A stretch of 64,000 bases of DNA from Palaemon carinicauda. Its lineage: Eukaryota; Arthropoda; Malacostraca; Decapoda; Palaemonidae. Positions 28,481 through 39,765 of the stretch are shown piece by piece. The notes under the pieces are model-generated. The model worked only from the letters and a program-made list of their open reading frames with translations. It ran no database searches and was not told the origin of the DNA. Both the position numbers and the translations under genes were made by a program. The stretch is from the NCBI RefSeq assembly GCF_036898095.1, contig NC_090757.1:63371081-63435080 (forward strand), read 5' to 3'. How positions within the stretch are numbered: position 1 is the first letter of the stretch; each line of letters starts with the position of its first letter.

Positions 28481-31400
28481 CCGAAATTAGTTCCCGTAAA
28501 TTCTTCTCTTATCCTATTGGTATGACAGACTTCTGGACAAGTAAAGGGCCAGTTAATAATCCCAAATTAGTTCCCGTACCTTCTTGTCTTGTCCTATTGA
28601 TATGACAGACTGCTGGACAATTAAGGGCTAATTTAATACTTCGAAATTAGTTTCCTTACCTTGTTGTCTTGTCCTGTTGATATGACCTACTGCTGGACAA
28701 GTAAGGGGTAATTTAATAATCCGAAATTAGTTCCCGTAAATTCTGCTCTTATCCTATTGGTATGACAGACTTCTGGACAAGTAAAGGGCCAGTTAATAAT
28801 CTGAAATTAGGTTCCTGTACCTTCTTCTCTTGTCCTATTTATATATCAGATTGCTGGACAAGTAAGGGGCCTGTTAATAATCCGAAATTAGGTCCCGTAA
28901 CTTTTTGTGTTGTCCTATTGATATGGCAGACTGCTAGACAATTAAGGGCTAATTTAATAATCCGAAATTAGTTTCTGTACCTTTTTTTCTTGTCCTATAT
29001 ATATGACGGACTGCTGGACAAATAAGGGGCCAGTTAATAATCTGAAATTAGGTCCCGTATCTTCTTGTCATGTCCCATTGATATGACAGTCTTCTGGACA
29101 AGTTAGGGGCCAGTTAATAATCCGAAATTAGGTCCCGTACCTTCTTGTCTTGTCGTATTGATATGACAGACTGCTGGACAAGTAAGAGGTAATTGAATAA
29201 TCCGAAATTAGTTTCTGTGCCTTCTTGTCCTGTCCTATTGATATGACAAACTGCTGGACAAGTAAGGGGTAATTCAATAATCCGAAATTAGTACCCGTAC
29301 CTTCTTGTCTTGTCCTATTGATATGACAGACTGCTGGACAAGTAAGAGGTAATTTTATAATCCGAAATTAGTTCCCGTACTTTTTTGTCTTGTCCCATTG
29401 ATATGACAGACTGCTGGACAAGTAAGGGGTAATTTAATAATCCCAAATTAGTTCCCATATCTTGTTGTCTTGTCCTAATGATTTGACAGACTATTGGACA
29501 AGTAAGGGGTAATTTAATAATCTGAAATTAGTTCCTCTACCTCCTTGTCTTGTCCCATTGATATGACAGACTGCTGGACAAGTAAGGGGTAATTTTATAA
29601 TCCGAAATTAGTTCCCGTACTTTCTTGTCTTGTCCTATTGATATGACAGACTGCTGGACAAGTAAGGGATAATTTTATAATCTGAAATTAGTTCCCGTAC
29701 CTTCTTGTCTTGTCCTATTGATATGACAGACTGCTGGACAAGTAAGAGGTAATTTTATAATCTGAAATTAGTTCCCGTACCTTCTTGTCTTGTCCTATTG
29801 ATATGACAGACTGCTGGACAAGTAAGGGGTAATTTAATAATCCCAAATTAGTTCCCATATCTTGTTGTCTTGTCCTATTGATGTGACAGACTGCTGGACA
29901 AGTAAGGGGTAATTTAATAGTCTGAAATTAGTTCCTGTACCTTCTGGTCTTGTCCTATGGATATGACAAACTGCTGGACAAGTAAGGCGTAATTTAGTAA
30001 TTCGAAATTAGTTCCTTACCTTCTTGACTTGTCCTATTATTATGACAGACTGCTGGACAAGTAAGGGGTTATTTAATAATCCGAAATTAGTTTCCGTACC
30101 TTCTTGTCTTATCCCATTGATATGACAGACTGTTGGACAAGTAAAGGACAATTTAGTATTTCGAAATTAGTTCCCGTACCTTCTTGTCTCGTCCTATTGA
30201 TATGACAGACTGTTAGACAAGTAAAGGGTAATTTAATAATCTGAAATTAGTTCCCGTACCATCTTGTCTTGTCCTATTGATATGACAGACTGCTGGACAA
30301 GTAAGGGGCCAGTTAATTAGTTCCCGTACCTTCTTGTCTTGTCCTATTGATATGACAAACTGCTGGACAAGTAAGGGGTAATTTGATAATCTGAAATTAG
30401 TTCCCGTACCTTTTTGTCTTGTCTGATTGATATGACAGACTGCTGGACAAGTAAGGGGTAATTTAATAATCCAAAATTAGTCTCTGTACCATATTGTCTT
30501 GTCCTATGGATATGACAGATTGCTGGACAAGTAAGGGGTAATTTAATAATCCGAAATTAGTTCCCGTACCTTGTTGTCTTGTTCTATTGATATGACAGAT
30601 TGCTGGACAAGTAAGGGGTAATTTAATAATCCGAAATTAGTTCCCATACCTTCTTGTCTTGTCCGATTGATATGACAGATTGCTGGACAAGTAAGGGGCC
30701 AGTTAATAATCCGAAATTAGTTTCCTTACCTTCTTGTTTTGTCATATTGATACGAGAGACTGCTGGACAAGTAAGGGGCAAGTTAATAGTCCACAATTAG
30801 TTTCCGTAAGGTCTTGTCTTGTCCTATTGATTTGACAGACTGCTGGACAAGTAAGGGGTAATTTAATAATCCGAAATTAGTTCCCATACCTTCTTGTCTT
30901 GTCCTATTGATACGAGAGACTGCTGGACAAGTAAGGGGCCAGTTAATAATCCGAAATTAGTTCCCTTACCTTCTGGTTTTGTCATATTGTAATGAGAGAC
31001 TGCTGGACAAGTTAGCGGCAAGTTAATGGTCGACAATTAGTTTCCGTAAGGTCTTGTCTTGTCCTATTGATATGACAGACTCCTTGACAAGTAATTGGTA
31101 ATTTAATAATCCGAAATGAGTTCACGTACCTTCTTGTTTTGTCATATTGATACGAGAGACTGCTGGACAAGTAAGGGGCAAGTTAATGGTCCATAATTAG
31201 TTCCCATACCTTCTTGTCTTGTCCTGTTGATATGACAGACTGCTGGACAAATAAGGGGTAATTTAGTAATTCGAAATTAGTTCCCTTACCTTCTTTTTTT
31301 GTCATATTGATACGAATGATTGCTGGACAAGTAAGGGGCAAATTAATGGTCCACAATTAGTCTCCGTAACGTCTTGTCTTGTCCTATCGACACAGCAGAT

Positions 31401-31498
31401 TTAATTCCGTCCTAACCAATTATCCAACCTAACCTAACAAAGTACGCATGCACCGTAAATTCTGGACTACCAGAAGCCGACACGGAATTTTCAGTACC

Positions 31499-31515
31499 AA
31501 TTATCATTATTATTA

Positions 31516-31548
<33 letters not shown>

Positions 31549-32195
31549 TTGTTAGCTAAGCTACAACCCTAGTTGGAAAAAGTATGTTGCTATAAGGCCA
31601 AGGGCTCCAACAGGAATAAATAGATCATTGAAGAAATGAAATAAGAAAATAAATAAACGATATGAGACATAAGTAACAATTAATGAAATATCTTAAAAAT
31701 ATTAACATCAAAGCAGATATTTCTTATATAAACTATAAAAAGACTTATGTCAGCCTGTTCAATATAAAAACGTTTGCTGTAAGTTTGAACTTTTGAAGTT
31801 CTACCGATGTATCTACCCGATTAGGAAGATCATTCCACAAGTTGGTCACAGCCAGAATAAAGGTGTCAGGTTTCAGTTCCAGTTTCATCAGAATAGATGC
31901 TCACCAGAACGTCTGCCGGGAAATCCCATTCCCCCACTGTGGTGCCTAACCGCAGCAGTGGCCTCCCCAGTAAACAGCTTAAACTCACGGTCCCATGTGG
32001 AGATCGATCTGCTGCCATGCGAATGCTAGGCAAACACTTTAATACTGTACTAGAATACTGTGTAGTATTGAGCCTTATGATGGAGAGGGCTTGACTATTA
32101 GAATCAACTGTATGCGTAGTACGAACAAAATGGAACTGTCCGGGATGGATGTAAGGATGATCAGAATTGGGAAAAATCTTCTGCAACATGCATAA
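31499..32195 (-). mobile_element. LINE-A 3' fragment, reversed, with internal insertion
   Basis: After (ATT)n at about 31,499-31,543, the sequence is the complement of the LINE-A 3' end (compare 48,820-49,300), including the C-terminal coding part with NSDHP and LNTTQYS. About 185 bases at 31,866-32,052 do not match LINE-A and look like a later insertion, which I cannot identify. Frames are broken. Confidence 0.8.
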
Positions 32196-32204
32196 CCAAG
32201 TAAT

Positions 32205-32610
32205 TGAACGCTGGTGTCAGAAATTAATATCTAGATCAGTATTAAGAAATTTAATAGACCGTAGATGGAGATGGTTTGGGCCTGCTCTTCGCACTGCCTG
32301 AGAGAGATTAGTTGACCAAACGTTCAGCTGGGCTCCACATGGCACTAGAAGAGTTGGAAGATACAGACCTACATGGCTGGCTGAGAACTATGAAGCGTGA
32401 AGTAGGAGATGATGAATGGAGAAGTATTGAATTAATAGCTCAAGATATAGACGACTGGCGAAATCTAACCGAGGCCCTTTGCGTCAATATGCGTAGGAGG
32501 AGATGATGAATGGAGAAGTATTGAATTAATAGCTCAAGATATAGACGACTGGCGAAATCTAACCGAGGCCCTTTGCGTCAATATGCGTAGGAGGAGATGA
32601 TGATGATGAT
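32205..32610 (+). pseudogene. C-terminal fragment of another non-LTR reverse transcriptase
   Basis: The sequence encodes a degenerate version of the tail seen in many endonuclease-reverse transcriptase elements: RWRWFG, then WAPHGTRRVGRYRPTWL in changing frames, ending in a GAT-rich tail. The reverse complement of the same family lies at 55,961-56,435. A 93-base segment is tandemly duplicated (32,411-32,503 and 32,504-32,596), duplicating the end of the coding part. There is no intact catalytic domain. Confidence 0.7.
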
Positions 32611-32736
32611 GAAGGTCCTATACTGACACGGAAACTTCCGTACCCATAATATTGGTTTTATTAGCACGGAAGCTGCCGTACCATTAGCCACTCCGATATA
32701 AACAGCTCCGGAAATCAGTTGAGAATCATAAGCCTG

Positions 32737-32737
<1 letters not shown>

Positions 32738-32799
<62 letters not shown>
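32738..32799. repeat. (CT)n microsatellite
   Basis: An uninterrupted CT dinucleotide run of about 31 units. Confidence 0.98.
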
Positions 32800-32800
<1 letters not shown>

Positions 32801-33064
32801 GGTTGCCATAGCTATATAGGCCACAGAGAGAGGATGGATGGGGAGGGTAGTACAGTAGTTGTAATCGATCACTCCGAAGTTGTTCACCTTCTTGGGGTTA
32901 TGTGTCCCCACCCTTGAGAGAAATAACACCAACCTCCTCCAACTTCTCCTTCCCACATTCTTCTGGACATCCGCACACACTCAAAACTTCGCTTTTTTTT
33001 TTTTTTTTATTAAACTAATAGGAATGATGGGTGAAAGGATGACCTTCCATCAAAGGGATTAACC

Positions 33065-33172
33065 GGTGATGAAGTGTGGGACAAAGGTCAAAGGTAGATG
33101 GAGAACGCTGGCCAGAAACATCGACCCCACATATAGGTGGGAAACGATGCAGACAAAGAAGAAGAAGAAGGA
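33065..33172 (+). mobile_element. 3' end of a non-LTR element with (GAA)n tail
   Basis: The text around GTGTGGGACAAAGG, AACATCGACCCCACAT and GATGCAGACAAAGAAGAAG resembles a recurrent crustacean repeat that ends a reverse-transcriptase frame and has a GAA-type tail. It is short and broken, and the family assignment is from memory. Confidence 0.45.
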
Positions 33173-33174
33173 AT

Positions 33175-33310
33175 GATGGGTGAAAGAAGACTAGGGCAGC
33201 TAATTAGCTAGCCATCGTAGGGAATAATTGGGAAGGTTAAGTATTAGTAAGATTAGTGTAAGGCTGGGTTTAATCACTTTCTTATTTATGTAAAGGTTTA
33301 ATTTTCTTAG
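33175..33310 (+). repeat. Unnamed interspersed repeat, copy 1
   Basis: This matches 39,628-39,765 with many substitutions. Shared blocks include GATGGGT, TTAGCTAG, TAGGGAATA, AAGTTAAGTATTA or its close variant, and TCTTATTTAT. It has no coding capacity and I cannot assign it to a family. Confidence 0.6.
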
Positions 33311-33458
33311 TAATGATGTCTATATTGATCATTTTACACCATAATTTATTTACATAGTAAATTCTCATAATTTACATTTCCCACAAGAATATTTCTTAGT
33401 ATACCATCCTCCTTATAACTATCCCGATATGAAGTTAGTATTCTATGTGCATAAATGG

Positions 33459-33462
<4 letters not shown>

Positions 33463-33496
<34 letters not shown>

Positions 33497-33722
33497 TAGC
33501 TAAGTTACAACCCTTGTTGAAAAAGCAGGATGCTATAAGGCCAAGGGCTTCAACCGGGAAAATAGCCCAGTGAGGAAAAGCGATAGGGAAACATTGAGTA
33601 GTGTGCCTGAGTGAACCCTCAAGCAAGAGAACTCCACCCCAAGCCAGTGGAGACCATGGTACAGAGTTTATAGCACTATCCCAGACTATAGAACGATGGT
33701 TTGATTCTGGAGTGTCCTTTTC
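33463..33722 (-). mobile_element. Element B fragment with LINE-A tail, reversed
   Basis: (ATT)n at 33,463-33,496 is followed by the complement of the LINE-A terminal sequence (AGCTAAGTTACAACCC..., GCTATAAGGCCAAGGGCTTC) and then by the complement of the element B body (GTGTGCCTGAGTGAACCCTC, AAGCAAGAGAACTCCACCCC, GACCATGGTACAGAG). See 52,500-53,130 for the longest copy. Confidence 0.75.
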
Positions 33723-33904
33723 TTTGGAAAGCTGTTAACCATAGCTGAAGAATTTCTTCTACTTTTATTGGTGCTCACTATTTACGGTTCATTTTACCTT
33801 AATGATTACATTCTCAATTCCGGTAAATATCGCTTACTGAAAGTTAGCAGGTTCGACACTGCTGACTGGTAGAGTTGGAGCCTAAGGCTTATAGTCCATG
33901 TATA

Positions 33905-34236
33905 TAAGATCAAGAGAGGAAGCAAAGGTTGAAGACCAGAGATGAGAATGATGAAGTGGATTATGGGAATATTACTGCTTGAAAGGATGGGATATTGTGA
34001 AATAAGAAGAATGGCAGGCGTAGTGAAGATTACAGAGATGGTAAGAGTGTCATGCAGGCACCTGTTGAGGATGGATGATTAGGAGGGCTAGGGAGGAACC
34101 TATTCGGGTGGAAGAGAAATAGATGGCGAGATAAGGCGAAGGATGATGTATAGGTTAGGTGGAAGAGGATGCCTTTGATAGAGGGAATTGTAGAAGGTGC
34201 ATCCGGCAACCGACCCCTTAATTTACCGGGATAGCG
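33905..34236 (+). pseudogene. Degenerate non-LTR reverse transcriptase C-terminus
   Basis: Reading forward with interruptions gives the familiar tail MRMMKWIMGI, LLERMGYCEIRRMAGVVKIT, LLRMDD, RRMMYRLGGRG and a terminal PATDP. Stop codons and frame changes break it. It is a different family from LINE-A. No polymerase motif remains. Confidence 0.7.
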
Positions 34237-34436
34237 GTGGAAAAGAATAAGCTTATAGTTCGTGTAAATAGGCCACAAATTTATGAGGCATCTAAGTTAT
34301 TTTTTGAAGATATAGTGCAATTTTTTCCTCACCAGACCTGTCATTGTCTTTTTGATTGGATATTTAAGTACAATGAACATTTATGTAGAGATTCTACTGG
34401 GTCCAAAGATAAGTTTTATAGTTGGATGAAAATCCA

Positions 34437-34552
<116 letters not shown>

Positions 34553-34558
34553 AATGTA

Positions 34559-34678
34559 TAGATAGATGAATTCAGCACAATATCGTGCTCAAATAGAAAT
34601 AAATTTCTACCTTATACCGGGATCGAACCCAATCCCTTTCAAATGAAAAGCCAAGACTCTTCCAACCATGTGTGTGTG
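34559..34678 (-). mobile_element. tRNA-derived SINE fragment, reversed
   Basis: The complement of CCGGGATCGAACCCA (34,617-34,631) reads TGGGTTCGATCCCGG, a near-perfect tRNA B box (GGTTCGATCC). The adjoining CTTTCAAATGAAAAGCCAAG and the tract of (AT)n upstream fit a crustacean SINE pattern. No A box is convincing, so it is truncated and not a tRNA gene. Confidence 0.6.
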
Positions 34679-34679
34679 T

Positions 34680-35216
34680 GTTTGTGTGTATGTTTGTGAC
34701 TGTGTGTGCGTTTGCTTACTCGTCTGCCTTTAGATTAACTTTATTCTCTTCTAGAGACTTATAAGGGTTTTATTAAGTATTGAATTTTCAAGAGCTCTAA
34801 TGATGTCGACTTGATGCTGGTACTATTTTGAAAATCCATTTAAAACGTTTCATCCTTTATCCAGTAGCCATTGGTAAGTAGTTTTTTCTTCGACTTAAAG
34901 TCTGTAAATATTTTTTACATAAAAGTTGACCCACCTCCTAAAACCTCTAAACCAAGTTAGTAGACTTCTAAAATTGGTAAAAATATCAGATCGATGTTTT
35001 GTTATCCACAGCATTCCGAGGCACTCTTAACTCCTCCTCCCCTCTCAGCCTCCTACTCTGGATAAGGTTCCTATGGGCATTGCAACTTTATTTGGTTACG
35101 GTTTGAGATGGATGGAGCTTGGTTGATCAGCTGACGTTGTGTTATTTCCAGTGATTCAGTTTTTATAAAACACTGCATGTGGGTAAATTATCCCCATACC
35201 TTTAATCTGAAGTATT

Positions 35217-35219
<3 letters not shown>
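34680..35219. other. Unassigned non-coding stretch
   Basis: No gene or recognisable repeat is visible apart from a TG-rich start. Confidence 0.6.
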
Positions 35220-35301
<82 letters not shown>

Positions 35302-35395
35302 GTTTGAGTAGAATAATAACATTCTTGTAGCCTCCAGTGACCAAAGTTTGATCTTAAACCGAACTAGGAGGGATTGAAAAGCAGGTGCTATATCT

Positions 35396-35457
<62 letters not shown>
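35220..35457. repeat. (CT)n and (AG)n facing pair
   Basis: (CT)n at 35,220-35,299 and (AG)n at 35,398-35,457 are complementary tracts about 98 bases apart, so the single strand could fold into a long hairpin. The serine-leucine and arginine-glutamate open frames here are artefacts. Confidence 0.95.
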
Positions 35458-35459
<2 letters not shown>

Positions 35460-36498
35460 CATAATTATATCTCTGCATTAAGCCATTTTTCAAATGTGTT
35501 TAACTATATATAAAATGACAAATAATTTATTGTTTTTTTATTTTGAATATTTAAGGTTTTAAAATCTTAAGCCTCTATTCCACATTATTTAATTGTGTTC
35601 TTATCAATTTATTCATCGTACGCAGAAGACGATGAGGCAGATCACTGAAAGCTAATGAAAAAGAGGGTCAAGAATAATGACAGTGTTCGTAGATTCTATT
35701 GATTTTTGTAGTTTAAAAGGACGCCTGCAGTATTAATGAGAAATTTAGCTCCAAGTGTATTAATGAGTGAAGGGAATATGCATATGTTTGAATAGCATCA
35801 AATAATTTAGATTCTTAATTCATATTTTGGCAATAATTATACCTATAGCCATACTGGACACGAAAGAACATATATATAGACATCAATATTTCATTTGCAC
35901 GTTTTATTATCTTTAAAATCTTTATAAAATGGAAAATTTTTATATATATGTATACACTATAAATTTTCTATACATAAGTCTAAAAAGTTTAGGTTATATT
36001 TTCTCCGCCACAGCTTCTTTCTTTAGGACGTCAATTAGTTTCCAAATGGAGGGGTGATGACATGTTATATAATTCTGAATTGTGTTATGCCACCCTTCTA
36101 ACTATTATTGGACCTCGGCAAGTCATCAGCTGTTCGGTCATGAACATTCCACGATGAAATTGAGAAAGTTGGTTGAATCCTATGCCCACTCCGACAACTG
36201 AGGTTGAACTGCCGTGAATAAAGTCTCTTCTGCTTTTAGAGAAGCCAGGAATTGCTTTCTAAAGGTTTACGTAAATACAAAAGTAAAATCATAGATAAGT
36301 ACAGTATTTTTAAGTTCTGTACCTCAGTGGTTTTATGCCATATATCTTATATACAGTAATTAGTAGTTCTGTAATCGAACGATAAAATGCATACATACAT
36401 ACTTACATACATATATCCATGCATACAGACATACAAAGAGACAGTTACTTCCGTATCTCTTAACAAATATTACCTGGTCACTAAAAACAAGTACAGGT
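35458..36498. other. Unassigned AT-rich stretch
   Basis: There is no coding signal. A short imperfect (CATA)n run lies near 36,390-36,430. Confidence 0.6.
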
Positions 36499-36588
36499 AC
36501 GCAAATTTCCGGGACGAAAAAGTCCGGGGACGCAATTGTCCGGGACACAACTGTCCGGGACGCAAATGTCCAGTACGCAATTGTCCTA
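36499..36588. repeat. 15-16-bp tandem repeat, about six units
   Basis: Units vary on ACGCAATTGTCCGGG; each is a weak dyad (GGAC...GTCC). Such arrays can be subterminal repeats of DNA transposons, but no partner end is visible in the window. Confidence 0.75.
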
Positions 36589-36651
36589 CCACCGTAGGTT
36601 GGTCACTGCTTCCTGTCTGTGAAGTTACTTAGAACAGCCAGGTCCAGGGAC

Positions 36652-36719
<68 letters not shown>
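36652..36719. repeat. (ATT)n microsatellite
   Basis: About 23 ATT units. Unlike most ATT tracts here, it has no LINE-A tail beside it. Confidence 0.97.
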
Positions 36720-36720
<1 letters not shown>

Positions 36721-36842
36721 TTGTTAAGCATGATGAGTTCAGGTTCATCAAGGTCCTTTATGGGAGATAAAGGACATTCATCACGGCAGAGGAGAAGAGA
36801 CTACAGGGTCATAAACACATGAAGGACTGGTTAACTTTAGCC

Positions 36843-38157
36843 TTGTATGCCAGTGCCAGACCAACACCACGCCACTCCTCCAGCCCATGGACCAACAAGT
36901 TATTTCCAACTTCAAAAAACTGTACATGAAGCATTTGTTCAAGAAATGCTTCGATGTCACAGACAACACCAATCTCACCCTTTGAGAACTTTTGGAAGGA
37001 ACATTTCAATATCGTCCATTGCCTAAAAATTATTGACGATGCATGGCAGGGTGTCACAAGAAGAACTCTTAATTCAGCATGGAAGAAATTGTGGCCAGCT
37101 TCCATCGCTGAGAGGGACTTTGAAGGGTTCGATACGACAGACCCTGATGACCCTGAACCTATTGTGATGGATGAAATCGTGTGTCTTGGAAAGTCCAATG
37201 GGCTGGAGGTAGACGAGGCAGACGTGAACGACCTTGTCGAGGAGCATCAGGTAAGTGCTCATGACACAAGAATTGATAGAGCTCCAGGAGATGCAACATT
37301 CGGATGTGTTCCAGGAGCTCAGTAGCATAGAGGAGGTGGAAGATGAGGGCCGCCTTTCTACGGCAGAAGTCAGAGACATGTTAGCGAAGTGGCAGGAGTT
37401 TTCTAATTTTATGGAAAAGAGGCACCCGGACAAGTTGGCGCGTGGTCGTGCGTTAGCCTATTGTGACAACACTTGCGTGCATCATTTTCGCAATGTTTTG
37501 AAGGCAGGACAAAAGCAAACATCCGTAGATAGGTTCCTTTTAAAAAGGTCGTCAAAAAGTGAAGGTGAAAGCAAAGCAAAAAGAGCCAAGCCGGAAGAAG
37601 AAGAAAAGTAAAAAAATGAAAGTGGAAACAAAATTAGAATTACGTTTAGTGCAACGTAAGATTAACATTTTATTTTCAAGTGTGAGTACAGTAAGCTAAT
37701 TTCATTCAAGTTAAATTTAAAGTTGCTAATTTCATTCAAGTTAAATATAAAGTTAGGGTTATGTTACGTAGTGTTACACAAGTGTTGCGTACCTAGCGTG
37801 TTGCCGTCAAGTGTCTCTCCTCCCCATCCCCTCTCCCTCCTCTTCTTCCACACACACCGCTGTTAGCCGCTACCGTCTGTCTCAAAGGTAAGAACTCCAT
37901 AATAGTGTTACATTTAATGAGCATCATAACCAGTTCATTGGTATTTGTTACCCTGTGAGCGTAGAATGTTAATTAGAACAATTAAAAACATGTTTTTCCA
38001 CTGTAATATACTGTGTTTAGGGTTTTTTTTTCAGAGGATGGGAACAGATTCATTTTTATTTTAGTTATTTTATATGAGAAAAGTTCATCTAAGATACGAG
38101 CAAATTGACACACGAGCTTGATCCAGGAATGCATTGAACTCGTATCTCAAGGTATTA

Positions 38158-38159
<2 letters not shown>
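36843..38159 (+). pseudogene. Decayed Tigger/pogo-like transposase, C-terminal part, with 3' end
   Basis: Three forward frames in order give a Tigger-type C-terminus. QPMDQQVISNFKKL has the third catalytic Asp codon at 36,890-36,892; next come ENFWKEHFNI, AWQGV and TLNSAWKKLWP, then a glutamate-rich tail with FMEKRHPDK, HFRNVLK and QKQTSVDRFLLKR, ending at the stop at 37,609-37,611. A one-base shift near 36,983 and another near 37,250-37,260 break the frame. The N-terminal DNA-binding domain and the first two catalytic Asp residues are missing. The terminal sequence near 38,130-38,159 (ACTCGTATCTCAAGGTATTACTG) resembles a Tigger-type end; TA repeats follow, so a TA target duplication cannot be confirmed. 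It cannot make an active enzyme. Confidence 0.8.
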
Positions 38160-38160
<1 letters not shown>

Positions 38161-38226
<66 letters not shown>

Positions 38227-38260
38227 TAGATAGATATATATATATAGATATATCTATATA

Positions 38261-38302
<42 letters not shown>
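38161..38302. repeat. (TA)n microsatellite with GATA interruptions
   Basis: Two TA tracts separated by TAGATAGATAGATA and related words. They begin directly at the end of the Tigger-like element. Confidence 0.97.
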
Positions 38303-38305
<3 letters not shown>

Positions 38306-38490
38306 GCAACTACAAACGTCGTTGAAATTCATCATGATGGTGTATTTAATAATATACAAACTTTATATAAAAATAGAGCAAAGGTAATCATGAAGAGGTA
38401 ATAATAATTGCGTTTTATTTCACTTTATCAGTGTAAGAAAAAAAGTACTTATTAAAATTCATGTTCCCCACTGCGAAAGATGCTAGGTAG

Positions 38491-38492
<2 letters not shown>

Positions 38493-38579
<87 letters not shown>

Positions 38580-38580
38580 T
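38493..38580. repeat. (AT)n microsatellite
   Basis: About 44 AT units with one GT interruption. Confidence 0.97.
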
Positions 38581-39627
38581 TAAAAGAAAGAGAGTAATAT
38601 AAATTCAGAGAGAAAAGACCGAATACCAATATATTACCAAAGACATAAAATTAAAACAATTGAGGTAGGTGGGAGCAGAGTTGTGAGCCCCAAGTACCCA
38701 CATGTTTTTGCGAGTCGTTTTATCCGCAATAAAATTCACCACCGTTCCCTTTCACTTTAGTAAGAAAAAGAAGCAATGTGGAGTTAGGTGAAAGGAGAAA
38801 ACGTAAAACGGAGAGAAGCAAAGCAACAAAAACAAGTAGAAAGAGCCATGATAAATTCCAGACTGTCAACACTAATTAAGTCTAGGACCTAGCTTTCGCT
38901 TTTTCATGTGTTGACCGTGAATGAAACACTTTTATAATAATAACGATAATAATAACCAAAATTCAATTTCTTCTGGAGCATAATATCTATCTGCTGTTAA
39001 AAATTAGTGAACATCTAGGAAGAAGTTTTGACGTAATCCTGCTAACAAACAAACAGATTTATATATGAAAAAATAAACTCAAGTAAAATTATAATCTCCT
39101 AGGTTGAAATAATAAATATAATAAGGAAATGTGGACATAAATGAACAAACTACAATTTGCAAAAACTATCAGCATGAGGTTAAGAATTAATTCAAAATAT
39201 TTCAAAGGCACAGTTTGATTAGGAATTCCTGGCACACCTGGCTCCAGAGTGCTCCCTGTAACAACCTTAGTGCGCTGCGAGTAATCAAGTAAACCTCGCT
39301 GGTTAGCAGTGTACACGTCTAGTAAATCACAACCGCTCGGAAATTCTTCCGAGCGGGGAGCGTTTGAAGGGTCGCATTGACCTTCATTGATTTCTAATCC
39401 GCAAAGACGAAACTGCGCGGCATCAAACCGCTTGTGTTAAGCGAACCTGGAGCTTTCATTTCATTTGGGGATTTTTTTTTTTTTTCGTTATGAATTTACT
39501 CTTATGGCCAACCCTAAATATCTGCGTCTCCAAAATTACTCTTTCAAAATACTTTACCTTTCGTCACCAGCGTTGCGTTGTTTAGATTCTTTGCTATTTA
39601 TATTCTTGCATCTTTTTTTAACTGACG
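38581..39627. other. Unassigned stretch, partly GC-richer
   Basis: No gene or known repeat is seen. The part from about 39,320 to 39,450 is richer in GC than its surroundings and contains the hairpin at 39,333-39,356. Open frames of 65-75 codons here lack any recognisable motif. Confidence 0.5.
39333..39356. other. Perfect 10-bp stem, 4-nt loop inverted repeat
   Basis: CCGCTCGGAA and TTCCGAGCGG flank ATTC. It is a strong hairpin in DNA or RNA, in a region with no gene assigned. No poly-T tract follows directly, so a terminator role is not supported. Confidence 0.85.
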
Positions 39628-39765
39628 GGGAAGATGGGTTAAAGAAGAATTATGGCAGTTAGCTAGTTAACTATGGTAGGGAATAGTATGGAAAGTTAAG
39701 TATTAATAAGAGTTATGTAAAGTGTGTTTTAGTCACATTCTTATTTATATAAGGTGCATTTTTTA
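39628..39765 (+). repeat. Unnamed interspersed repeat, copy 2
   Basis: This is the second copy of the sequence at 33,175-33,310, about 6.4 kb away and in the same orientation, with substitutions and small gaps. Confidence 0.6.

Larger units (their letters stand above)
1..31395. repeat. 80-bp satellite array, about 380 monomers
   Basis: Head-to-tail copies of an 80-bp AT-rich monomer fill the first 31.4 kb and continue past the left edge. Recognisable blocks are CAGACTGCTGGACAAGTAA, AATAATCCGAAATTAGTTCC and TACCTTCTTGTCTTGTCCT; the phase returns every 240 bases (three monomers). Variants include GGGTAATTTA versus GGGCCAGTTA and CCAAAATT versus CCGAAATT. Each typical monomer has a 7-bp dyad, CTTGTCC and GGACAAG, separated by about 20 bases. 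The open frames on the minus strand reflect the repeat and are not genes. Edge monomers (about 30,740-31,395) are more divergent, as expected where homogenisation is weak. The role is unknown; satellites of this size are often heterochromatic or centromeric, but nothing here proves that. Confidence 0.97.

Noticed and set aside
1..31395. CRISPR-like array
   Set aside because: The whole 80-bp unit is conserved, with no alternation of constant repeats and unique spacers, and the context is eukaryotic.
31421..31437. AACCTAACCTAAC as an arthropod telomere (TTAGG)n seed
   Set aside because: Only about two and a half units; expected by chance in AT-rich DNA, and it is not next to a telomere-like stretch.
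34617..34631. tRNA gene around the B-box match
   Set aside because: No cloverleaf can be drawn and no A box fits; it is a SINE remnant.
37240..37258. CAG/GTAAGT splice donor inside the Tigger-like remnant
   Set aside because: The downstream coding signal continues within a few bases in another frame, so a frameshift explains it better than an intron.
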